Assembly (NCBI RefSeq): GCF_003390845.1
Contig: NZ_QMEK01000001.1
Coordinates: 1,736,001 to 1,800,000 of the forward strand
Length of the DNA: 64,000 nt
Source of the DNA: Tropicimonas sp. IMCC34043
GTDB lineage: Bacteria; Pseudomonadota; Alphaproteobacteria; Rhodobacterales; Rhodobacteraceae
Reading direction: 5' to 3'
In this document: piece after piece, positions 29,006 through 36,516 of the stretch
Position numbering within the stretch: position 1 is the stretch's first letter
Layout of the letters: the number at the start of each line of letters is the position of its first letter
Notes under the pieces: generated by a model
What the model saw: only the letters and a program-made list of their open reading frames with translations
Told to the model about the DNA's origin: nothing
Databases searched by the model: none
Translations under genes and position numbers: made by a program

Positions 29006-29884
29006 ATGTTCTCCTATTGCACAGATCCCTCCACTCTCGACGGCGCCGCATGGCTCTCGTGCTACCTGACATCAGGCAAGCACATGATGTTCTATGCCTC
29101 GTTCGGCACGGTGCTTTTGCTGCTGGCGGTGACGGCACCGATGGCGCTGTTGTTCGGGTTCGGTGGGGCGGTGGCGTCGCGGTCATCCTTCCTGCCGCTG
29201 ATGCTGTTCGGCAAACTCTATACCTCGATTGTGCGCGGCGTTCCCGACATCGTCTTCTTCCTGTTTTTCGTGATTGCCCTCGATCAGGGGATCGAATGGC
29301 TGCGCCATCAGGCGCTGTGCCCGGACTGGACCGCACCGATCCGGCAGGGCAGCGATTTCCTGGTATGTCCCGCGGCCAAGATGCCGCAATCGAACTCGCC
29401 GCAGTTCTGGCATGAGGCCTATAACTTCGCGCTGGCGGTCGTCACCTTCTCGATCGTGTTCGGCGCCTTTGCCTCCAACGTCCTTTACGGTGCGATGCGC
29501 GCGGTGCCCAAGGCACAGCTTGAGACCGCCCATGCCTATGGCCTGAGCGACAGGCAAACCTTCTGGCGGATCCTGGTGCCGCAGATGTGGGTCTATGCCC
29601 TGCCCGGGCTTGGCAATCTGTGGATGATCCTGATCAAGGCGACGCCGCTGCTGTTCCTGCTCGGGATCGAGGATATCGTATACTGGGCGCGCGAGCTTGG
29701 CGGCTCGAAGACCACGATCTATGCCTATCCGCACCCCGACTGGCGGATCTATTATTTCCTGTTCCTGCTGGTCTTCTACCTGTGTTTCACACGCGTCTCC
29801 GAGATCGTGCTGGAGCGCATGACCCGACGTCTGTCGCGCGGGCAGGCCACCATGGCGGGCGAAGAACAGAGGCGCGCTGCATGA
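29006..29884 (+). CDS. ABC transporter permease 1 (HisM/HisQ type)
   Basis: A 292-residue permease with about five membrane segments and the EAA-like cytoplasmic loop ETAHAYGLSDRQTFWRILVPQM. It is longer than usual (about 230-240). The extra length is a loop of about 35 residues in the first half holding CPDW and LVCPAAK, that is, two cysteines outside the membrane. It pairs with permease 2, whose start overlaps this stop (ATGA). Confidence 0.88.
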   Translation: MFSYCTDPSTLDGAAWLSCYLTSGKHMMFYASFGTVLLLLAVTAPMALLFGFGGAVASRSSFLPLMLFGKLYTSIVRGVPDIVFFLFFVIALDQGIEWLRHQALCPDWTAPIRQGSDFLVCPAAKMPQSNSPQFWHEAYNFALAVVTFSIVFGAFASNVLYGAMRAVPKAQLETAHAYGLSDRQTFWRILVPQMWVYALPGLGNLWMILIKATPLLFLLGIEDIVYWARELGGSKTTIYAYPHPDWRIYYFLFLLVFYLCFTRVSEIVLERMTRRLSRGQATMAGEEQRRAA

Positions 29885-30720
29885 CCTGCCTCGAAACGTT
29901 CCAGACCTATGCGCTGCGCTCGCTCGGCATTGGCGAGCGGTTGCTGCCAAAGGCCGACATCACGGTCTGCGAACAGGTGGTGCTGATCGGATCGGGGCTG
30001 ATCTGGAACATCTATTTCGCGGCCCTCGCGCTCTTCGCCGGGTTCTTCCTTGCGACCGCGCTGGCGGTTGCCAAGAACTCGCGCCTCTGGATCATCCGCA
30101 AGCCCGCCGAATGGTTCATCTTCGTGTTCCGCGGCTCGCCTTTGTTCATCCAGTTCTTCCTGGCCTACGAGGCGTTTGTGCTGCTGCCCAAGGCGGGGAT
30201 CGATTTCAATCTGTTCGGAATCGACTTCACCGCCACAACGCGCTGGCTGACCCGCGCCTGGCTGGGCGCGACAATCGTCCTGTTCCTCAACACCTCGGCC
30301 TATGCGGGCGAAATCTTCTATGGCGCGCTGCGCAATGTGCCGAAAGGCGATCTTGAGGCCGCGGATGCCTATGGGCTGACCGGCTGGCACAGGTTCCGCC
30401 GCATTGTCTGGCCGACCATGCTGCGGCTCGCGTGGCCCGGCTATACCAACGAGGCGATCTTCCTGTTTCACGCCACGACGCTGGTGTTTTTCTCGGGCTT
30501 TCCGGCCTGGCGGCAGATGGGCGACGCGCTCTACTACGCCAAGTACTTCGCCGACAAGACGTTCAACCCCTTCGTCCCCTACCCCATCGTCGCGGGATAC
30601 TTCGTCTTGATGAGCCTGACGATCATCACCGTGTTCGGATTGATCAACCGTCGTCTCAATCGGCACCTGCCGCAGGCGAGCCGGCAGAAAATCAGGTTGC
30701 GCCTCAACCTGATACGGTAG
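29881..30720 (+). CDS. ABC transporter permease 2 (HisM/HisQ type)
   Basis: A 279-residue permease. FRGSPLFIQFFLAYEA and the cytoplasmic loop EAADAYGLTGWHRFRRIVWPTM are the family hallmarks. It has about five membrane segments and an extra loop after the second (AGIDFNLFGIDFTATT). The C-terminus is basic. Coupled by ATGA overlap to permease 1, it completes the four-part importer. Confidence 0.88.
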   Translation: MTCLETFQTYALRSLGIGERLLPKADITVCEQVVLIGSGLIWNIYFAALALFAGFFLATALAVAKNSRLWIIRKPAEWFIFVFRGSPLFIQFFLAYEAFVLLPKAGIDFNLFGIDFTATTRWLTRAWLGATIVLFLNTSAYAGEIFYGALRNVPKGDLEAADAYGLTGWHRFRRIVWPTMLRLAWPGYTNEAIFLFHATTLVFFSGFPAWRQMGDALYYAKYFADKTFNPFVPYPIVAGYFVLMSLTIITVFGLINRRLNRHLPQASRQKIRLRLNLIR

Positions 30721-30752
30721 TAGATATTTTTGATCAAATTCAGGAGACGACT

Positions 30753-32108
30753 GTGTCACGCGATCAATTGCTGATGAAGACCTGGCTGCGCAAGAACCCG
30801 CACGTCCGTGCGATACGGGTCGCTGCGGCCGATCTGAATGGGCAGCCCCGCGGCAAACGGGTTCCGGTGCGTTTTGCCGACAAGCTGATCGAGGATGGAA
30901 CCCGCTTTCCTATGTCGGTCCTCAACCTCGACATCTGGGGGGAGGACATCGACAACAGCCCGCTGGTTCTGGCCAGCGGCGACCGCGATGGCGTGCTGCA
31001 GGCCACGGAACGCGGCTTTCTGCCGATGCCGTGGCTTGATACGCCCACCGGGTTGTTGCCGATCTGGATGTTTCACGAGGATGGCCGCCCCTATGGCGGG
31101 GATCCCCGTCATGCCCTTGCCAACGTGGTCGCACGCTATGCCGACCGCGGGTTGACCCCCGTGGTCGCGGTCGAACTGGAGTTCTTCCTGATCGACGACA
31201 GCGGCCGACAATTGCGGGTACCGGCCTCGCCAAACACCGGCAAGCGCCGCACGATGGGCGAGATCCTGTCGCTTCGGGCGCTCGATGTGTTCGACAAGTT
31301 CTTCACCGAGCTTTACGACGCCTGCGAGGCCATGGACATTCCCGCCGACACGGCGATCTCCGAGGCGGGGATCGGCCAGTTCGAGATCAACCTGATGCAC
31401 CAGGAAGACGCACTGCGCGCCGCCGACGATGCCTGGTTGTTCAAGATGCTGGTCAAGGGACTTGCCCGCCGGCACGGGTTCGCGGCGAGCTTCATGGCCA
31501 AACCCTACGAGGATTACGCGGGCTCGGGGCTGCATATGCACTTCTCGGTGCTCGACAAGAACGGCAGCAACATCTTCGACGATGGCGGCGAACAGGGCAG
31601 CAACCTGTTGCTCCACGCCATTGCCGGCTGCATGAATGCGATGTCGGGCTGCACGCTGGTATTCGCGCCCCACGCCAACAGCTATGACCGGATGGTGCCC
31701 GGCGCCCACGCGCCGACCGGCATCTGCTGGGCCTATGAAAACCGCACCACGGCGGTCCGTATCCCAAGCGGCAATCACAAGGCGCGCCGGATCGAACATA
31801 GGTTGTCGGGCGGCGACGTGAACCCCTATCTGACCATTGCGGCGGTTCTGGGCGCGGCCCTGAACGGCATCGAGGATGGCCAGATGCCCCCCGACCCCAT
31901 CACCGGCAACGCCTATATGCTCGATCTTCCCACGATCCCGACGGATTGGAAAAGCGCCATCGACACCTTCGAGGCCTGCCCCGAGACGGCGCGGATCTTC
32001 GCCCCCGAACTCATCCGCAACTATGTGATGACGAAGCGGCAGGAGCTGATGTATATGGCGGAAACCTCCAAGGAAGATCAGACCAACCTATATATCGACA
32101 CGGTCTGA
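30753..32108 (+). CDS. Glutamine-synthetase-like gamma-glutamyl ligase
   Basis: A 451-residue GS-superfamily protein. GTG start at 30753 behind CAGGAGA. The ATP/metal motifs VAVELEFFLID, ISEAGIGQFEINL, GSGLHMHFSV, and NSYDRMVPGAH, then YENRTTAVRIPSG are intact. The arginine-binding loop and length fit the class that joins glutamate to amines (PuuA-like, GlnA3/4-like) rather than housekeeping GlnA. It likely makes a gamma-glutamyl amide of the imported compound. Neighbours: importer upstream, amidotransferase 22 bases downstream. Confidence 0.85.
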   Translation: MSRDQLLMKTWLRKNPHVRAIRVAAADLNGQPRGKRVPVRFADKLIEDGTRFPMSVLNLDIWGEDIDNSPLVLASGDRDGVLQATERGFLPMPWLDTPTGLLPIWMFHEDGRPYGGDPRHALANVVARYADRGLTPVVAVELEFFLIDDSGRQLRVPASPNTGKRRTMGEILSLRALDVFDKFFTELYDACEAMDIPADTAISEAGIGQFEINLMHQEDALRAADDAWLFKMLVKGLARRHGFAASFMAKPYEDYAGSGLHMHFSVLDKNGSNIFDDGGEQGSNLLLHAIAGCMNAMSGCTLVFAPHANSYDRMVPGAHAPTGICWAYENRTTAVRIPSGNHKARRIEHRLSGGDVNPYLTIAAVLGAALNGIEDGQMPPDPITGNAYMLDLPTIPTDWKSAIDTFEACPETARIFAPELIRNYVMTKRQELMYMAETSKEDQTNLYIDTV

Positions 32109-32130
32109 CACCACACGAGAGCACACTCCC

Positions 32131-32808
32131 ATGCTGATCGGCATTCTCCAGACGGGCCACGTCGCCGCTGAACTTCAATCCGAATTCGGCGAATACGCCG
32201 ACATGTTCCAGCGCCTGCTGTCCGGGCGCGACTTCGCCTTCCAGACCTGGAATGTGGTCGATGGCGAATTCCCCCCCGGCCCCGAGGCGGCGGACGGCTG
32301 GATCATCACCGGCTCGCGCCACGGCGTCTACGAAGATCACCCCTGGATCCCGCCGCTCGAGGATCTGGTCCGTGCCATCCGCGACAGCGGCCGGCCGCTG
32401 GTCGGGATCTGCTTTGGCCACCAGATCATCGCCCAGGCGCTTGGCGGCAAGGTCGTGAAATTCCCCGGTGGCTGGTCGGTCGGCCGCACCGATTTCACAA
32501 TCGATGGCGCGCATGTGGCGCTGAACGCCTGGCATCAGGATCAGGTCGTCGTCCCGCCGCCGGGGGCCGAAACCATCGGAAGCTCGGAATTCTGCGAGCA
32601 CGCGGCCCTTGCGATCGGCGACAGCATCCTGACCCTGCAGCCGCACCCGGAGTTCGACGCCGGCGTGATCGGGGGGCTGATCCGCGTGCGCGGCGACGCC
32701 CTTCCCGGCCAACTGACCCGGCACGCCGCCGATGCGCTCGAAAAGCCGACCGACAACGACCGCTTCGCGCAGCGGATCGGCGATTTTCTGGCCCGCGAGC
32801 GCGGCTGA
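32131..32808 (+). CDS. Class I glutamine amidotransferase-like protein
   Basis: A 225-residue free-standing GATase of the GMP-synthase-like group. The nucleophile is Cys94 in GICFGHQ. His172 and Glu174 are in QPHPEF, so the triad is complete. Without a synthase partner domain it may act as a hydrolase on gamma-glutamyl amides, as PuuD and AtdA2-type enzymes do. It sits between the GS-like ligase and the DegT aminotransferase. Confidence 0.85.
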   Translation: MLIGILQTGHVAAELQSEFGEYADMFQRLLSGRDFAFQTWNVVDGEFPPGPEAADGWIITGSRHGVYEDHPWIPPLEDLVRAIRDSGRPLVGICFGHQIIAQALGGKVVKFPGGWSVGRTDFTIDGAHVALNAWHQDQVVVPPPGAETIGSSEFCEHAALAIGDSILTLQPHPEFDAGVIGGLIRVRGDALPGQLTRHAADALEKPTDNDRFAQRIGDFLARERG

Positions 32809-32958
32809 CCGGGGTCGTTCGCTGCCCATATCGCGGCGCGCCCTGCCCGCACGCCGCGGCATTTTCTGCCGCAAGTCCAAGTTTGCCTTTTACGAATCCG
32901 GAAACTCGCCTACAGAAATCCCGAAAGTACCAAGCAGTTTTCGTCGGAGGGCCCCCGC

Positions 32959-34161
32959 GTGACCCAAAAGCTCGCTCCAAATGTCTATGACGCCGAAGCG
33001 ATCCCGGATGCGGCAAGGGACGAAATCCACCGGCTGCTGAGTACGGGCGACCTGTTTCGCTATACCGCGCCGCAGGATGCGCCGGTCGCCTTGCTGGAAC
33101 GCGAGTTCGCCGCATTCATGGGCGTGAAATATGCGCTGGCGGTCTCGTCGTGTTCGTCGGCACTGTTCCTGTCGCTGAAGGCGCTCGACCTGCCGCGCGG
33201 CGCGGGGGTTCTTCTGCCCGCCTTCACCTTCGCGGCCGTGCCGTCTGCGGTCATCCACGCCGACCTCCGCCCCGTGCTGGTCGAATGCGGTCGCGACTAT
33301 CGCATCGATCTGGCCGATTTCGAGGCGAAGCTGACCGACGGGATCGGCGCAATCGTCATCAGCCACATGCGCGGCCACACCTCTGACATGGACAGGATCA
33401 TGGCGCTGGCCGAAGCGCACGGCATTCCGGTCATCGAGGATGCCGCGCATTCGCTCGGCACCACCTGGGCTGGGCGCAACATTGGTACGATCGGCCGGAT
33501 CGGCTGTTTCTCGTTCCAGTCCTACAAGCTGATCAATGCCGGCGAGGGCGGGATTCTCGTGACCGACGATGCCGATCTGATCGCGCGGGCCGTCATCATG
33601 TCGGGCGCCTACGAGCACAACTGGAAAAAGCACGACGGGCTGACCGAGGCCTTCGCGCGCTGGCAGAACCGCCTGCCGCTGTACAACATGCGGATGGGCA
33701 ACCTGTCGGCGGCAGTGATCCGGCCGCAGCTGGGCGAAGTGGCGCGCCGGGTGCGGGACGGGCGTGCCAACCACGACTATGTGGCAGCGCGGCTGAACGC
33801 CTGCCTCTGGCTTGAGGTTCCGCCACCGCTGCCGCCCGAGGCGCGGGCGCCGGATTCGATCCAGTTCAACCTGATTGGCATGAGCGACGCCGAGGTCGCG
33901 GGCTTTGCCGCAGCCTCCGAGGCCGCCGGGGTCAAGGTTCAGGTGTTCGGGATGAGCGCGGACAATGCGCGCGCGTTCTGGAACTGGCAGTTCATCGAGG
34001 GTGGCCCGCCCGAGCTGCCGATGACCCGCGCCATGCTGATGCGTGCCTGCGACGCCAGGTTGCCGGCCCGGCTGACGCAGCCCGAGCTTGACACAATTGC
34101 CGCGGCCCTTGTCGATGCCGCCGAACGGGTGATGGACCCCGAGGTCGCCTACGGCACCTGA
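32959..34161 (+). CDS. DegT/DnrJ/EryC1/StrS-family aminotransferase
   Basis: A 400-residue PLP enzyme, GTG start with GGAGGG upstream. Asp161 in EDAAHS and the Schiff-base Lys190 in FQSYKLINAGEGG mark the family. Members usually aminate keto-sugars bound to nucleotides. Here no sugar genes are nearby; the gene follows an amine/amino acid importer and gamma-glutamyl enzymes, so the substrate may be different. The gap to the GATase gene is 150 bases, so it might have its own promoter. Confidence 0.85.
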   Translation: MTQKLAPNVYDAEAIPDAARDEIHRLLSTGDLFRYTAPQDAPVALLEREFAAFMGVKYALAVSSCSSALFLSLKALDLPRGAGVLLPAFTFAAVPSAVIHADLRPVLVECGRDYRIDLADFEAKLTDGIGAIVISHMRGHTSDMDRIMALAEAHGIPVIEDAAHSLGTTWAGRNIGTIGRIGCFSFQSYKLINAGEGGILVTDDADLIARAVIMSGAYEHNWKKHDGLTEAFARWQNRLPLYNMRMGNLSAAVIRPQLGEVARRVRDGRANHDYVAARLNACLWLEVPPPLPPEARAPDSIQFNLIGMSDAEVAGFAAASEAAGVKVQVFGMSADNARAFWNWQFIEGGPPELPMTRAMLMRACDARLPARLTQPELDTIAAALVDAAERVMDPEVAYGT

Positions 34162-34212
34162 CGCGATGGAGGGCAGCGCCGCCCGGGCTCCGCGCGCATT
34201 CAGCCGTGGCGC

Positions 34213-35181
34213 CTAAAGTACCCGCAGCGTATCGCCAAGCCAGGGCATGCGCGCCCGCGCCTCGGTCACGATCATCTCTTGCAGCAGCGGTTTCAGCCGG
34301 TCGGCCAGCCGGCCCGGCATGTCCTGCAGCACGCCCGCCCGCGCGGTCAGCGAGATCCGCCGCGACAGCGGCGCGAAGGGCAGCGGCAGCACGTCGGCAT
34401 CATCGCGGAACCGGCGGGCATGGAGATACCCGAGCGGGGTCAGGATGGTCCAGCCGGCGCCCGAGGCCACCATCGCCATGATCGCGTGATAGCTGTCGAT
34501 CTCGAAGCGATGACTGAGTCGCAGCCGCTGCTGTGCGAGGTGGGCCGAGATCTGGCGGCCCATCAGTTGCCGTTCGGTATAATGGATCAGCGGCATCCGG
34601 CGAAGGTGCGGCATCGCCTCGTCGCCCGGCGGGATCGCCCCCTTGGGAACGGCGACGATGAAGGGCTCCTCGAGCAGCGGATGAACCTCGGCCCAGGCCA
34701 TCGCCTCGGTGCCGGGATCGGCCGCCACAATGACGTCGAGCGCGCGGGTCTCGAGCTGGTCATGCAGGCGGTGGCTCGCCCCGGTCTCGAGCAGGAAGCG
34801 GCATTGCTGCAACTCCCCCCCCATGTCCGAGATCAGCCGCGGGGTCACATCGGAATCGAAATCCTCGATCATCCCCAGACGCAGATCGGTCAGATTGGCA
34901 AGGTCGCGCACGGCCAGCTCGGTGCGGGCCTGCATCGCCTCGTTCCAGATCCGTTGCGCCCGCAGGCGGAACATCGCGCCGGACGGCGTCAGTTGCGCGG
35001 GCCGGCGGCTGCGGTCGATCAGAACCACGCCAAGCGCCGTTTCAAGATTGCTGAGTTGCTGGCTGACCGCCGAGGGACTGGCGCCAAGCCGGCGCGCCGC
35101 AGCCGAGACCGAGCCCTCCTCGGCCGCAGCCAGGAAAACCTCGATCCCCCACAGGGTCACCCGCCCGGCATTGTCGGTCAT
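34213..35181 (-). CDS. LysR-family transcriptional regulator
   Basis: A 322-residue LysR-type regulator. The N-terminal helix-turn-helix covers about residues 9-68 (FLAAAEEGSVSAAARRLGASPSAVSQQLSNLE, given in part) and an effector-binding domain follows. It lies convergent to the aminotransferase gene. It may control the importer and ligase operon; the placement at the end of the cluster is the only evidence. Confidence 0.9.
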   Translation of the reverse strand: MTDNAGRVTLWGIEVFLAAAEEGSVSAAARRLGASPSAVSQQLSNLETALGVVLIDRSRRPAQLTPSGAMFRLRAQRIWNEAMQARTELAVRDLANLTDLRLGMIEDFDSDVTPRLISDMGGELQQCRFLLETGASHRLHDQLETRALDVIVAADPGTEAMAWAEVHPLLEEPFIVAVPKGAIPPGDEAMPHLRRMPLIHYTERQLMGRQISAHLAQQRLRLSHRFEIDSYHAIMAMVASGAGWTILTPLGYLHARRFRDDADVLPLPFAPLSRRISLTARAGVLQDMPGRLADRLKPLLQEMIVTEARARMPWLGDTLRVL

Positions 35182-35225
35182 GCGTCACCTCTCGGGCGGG
35201 TTCTGTCGTCCCGCGATCGAGCGGG

Positions 35226-35780
35226 TTACTCCCCGAGTTTGGCGAGCTTGGATTGCAGGTCGGCAAGCTGTCGCTTGATCTCGACCAGATCCTCGCCGGG
35301 ATCCGAACGCGCCACAGAGGCATCGTCCCGCCGCGCCGGCCATTGACCAATCCCGCCTGTCATCGTCTTGAGGAACGCCGCCTGCTGGGTCTGGATCGCC
35401 TCGAACCCGGGCATCTTGGCCATCGGGTTGATCTTGCCCATGTTCTCCATCATCTTCTGCTGCCCGTCGCGCAGCATCTCGAAGGACATGGCCAGGAACT
35501 GGGGAACGATGCTGCCAGTCTGCGTGGAGTAACTGCGCACGAGATCGGTCAAGACGTCGATGGGCAGGACGCTTTCGCCCTTGCTCTCGTGCTCGGCGAT
35601 GATCTGCAACAGGTACTGTCGGGTCAGGTTGTCGCCGGATTTGAGATCGACGATCTGAACCTCACGTCCGCCCCGGATGAACCCTGCAATATCCTCCAAC
35701 GTAACGTAATCGCTGGTCTCGGTGTTATAGAGCCGACGGCTGGCGTAACGTTTAATCAGAAGCGGCTTGTCTTCAACCAC
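35226..35780 (-). CDS. phaR: Polyhydroxyalkanoate synthesis repressor
   Basis: A 184-residue protein with a GTG start behind GGAGGG. The N-terminal PHB/PHA accumulation regulator domain reads KRYASRRLYNTETSDYVTLED and continues with GREVQIVDLKSGDNLTRQYL. It binds DNA and also PHB granules: when polymer appears, PhaR leaves the DNA and phaP is expressed. The C-terminus is a short coiled coil (VEIKRQLADLQSKLAKLGE). Two matching operators lie upstream of phaP. Confidence 0.95.
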   Translation of the reverse strand: MVEDKPLLIKRYASRRLYNTETSDYVTLEDIAGFIRGGREVQIVDLKSGDNLTRQYLLQIIAEHESKGESVLPIDVLTDLVRSYSTQTGSIVPQFLAMSFEMLRDGQQKMMENMGKINPMAKMPGFEAIQTQQAAFLKTMTGGIGQWPARRDDASVARSDPGEDLVEIKRQLADLQSKLAKLGE

Positions 35781-35828
35781 CCCGTACCCTCCCTGTTGCG
35801 GTGCAGCAAAGCCTAGACGACGCTGACG

Positions 35829-35861
35829 CAAAAGGAAAGGGCGGGCTTTACAGCCCGCCCG
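35829..35861 (-). terminator. Terminator after phaP
   Basis: A perfect 9-bp stem (GGGCGGGCT / AGCCCGCCC) with a four-base loop. On the minus strand it is followed by TTTCCTTTT. It separates phaP from phaR, so phaP transcription at high level need not read into phaR. Confidence 0.8.
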
Positions 35862-35918
35862 AACTCGTTCCGTCCGGAGAGGACAGGAAACCGAAGCAAT
35901 GGTTACGTGGTCCGCGCC

Positions 35919-36368
35919 TCAGTTGGCGGCGGTGGTTGCCTTCTTGGCGGCAGCGGTGACTTCCTCGGTCGCCTTCTTGACGGCGGCAGTCGCGTCTTCC
36001 GAGAAGTCCTTGCCAGCTGCCAGCATCAGCTCGACGGTTTCCATCTGAACCTTCTTGGCCACTTCCGAGAACGACGCCATGACTTCGGCGATCATCTCGG
36101 CCTGCGAAGAGGCGTATTCGGTGAGGGCCTTCGAGTATTCGGTCGGATCCTCTTTCAGCTTGGTGACTTCACCGAGCTTGGAGAGGGTGTCCTTGGTCCA
36201 CTTCGAGGAAATCTCGGCGGATTTCTCGGCAGCTTCCAGAGCCACTTTCGACATCTTCTCGCCAAGGGCGGCGGTGTTCTTGAAAGCGTCCTGCATTGCA
36301 CCGGAATCCATCGGGAAGGAGCCCATCATGTCTTGCATCATTTTGGTGATCTCATCGGTCTTCGTCAT
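35919..36368 (-). CDS. phaP: Phasin, PHB granule coat protein
   Basis: A 149-residue helical protein, rich in Ala, Lys, Glu and Met, without a signal peptide. It starts MTKTDEITKMM behind GCAGGAGA. The phasin motif runs through WTKDTLSKLGEVTKLKEDP (in the middle) and the C-terminus is a Lys/Ala repeat (AAVKKATEEVTAAAKKATT). Phasins cover PHB granules and set their size. Its leader holds two PhaR operator-like palindromes. Confidence 0.93.
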   Translation of the reverse strand: MTKTDEITKMMQDMMGSFPMDSGAMQDAFKNTAALGEKMSKVALEAAEKSAEISSKWTKDTLSKLGEVTKLKEDPTEYSKALTEYASSQAEMIAEVMASFSEVAKKVQMETVELMLAAGKDFSEDATAAVKKATEEVTAAAKKATTAAN

Positions 36369-36441
36369 GTCATCGTCTCCTGCTAGGGGTCGAAATGCCA
36401 TGCAATCAACCCATTCATCGTCTGCAGCCAAGATATAGATG

Positions 36442-36481
36442 CTGCATTGCAGAATGACAACCCGCTAATGCTGCAGTGCAG
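36442..36481 (-). promoter_or_regulatory. Two PhaR operators, CTGC-N3-GCAG
   Basis: CTGC-ATT-GCAG (36442-36452) and CTGC-AGT-GCAG (36471-36481), centre-to-centre 29 bp. They lie 74 to 113 bases before the phaP start. The second is the core of a 19-bp near-perfect palindrome AATGCTGCA-G-TGCAGCATT. CTGC/GCAG palindromes of this spacing are reported as PhaR targets before phaP in Rhodobacter and Paracoccus. The position fits repression of phaP by the PhaR encoded 600 bases away. Confidence 0.8.
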
Positions 36482-36516
36482 CATTATTTTCGGCAATTAT
36501 TGGCCGAGAAGACCCG

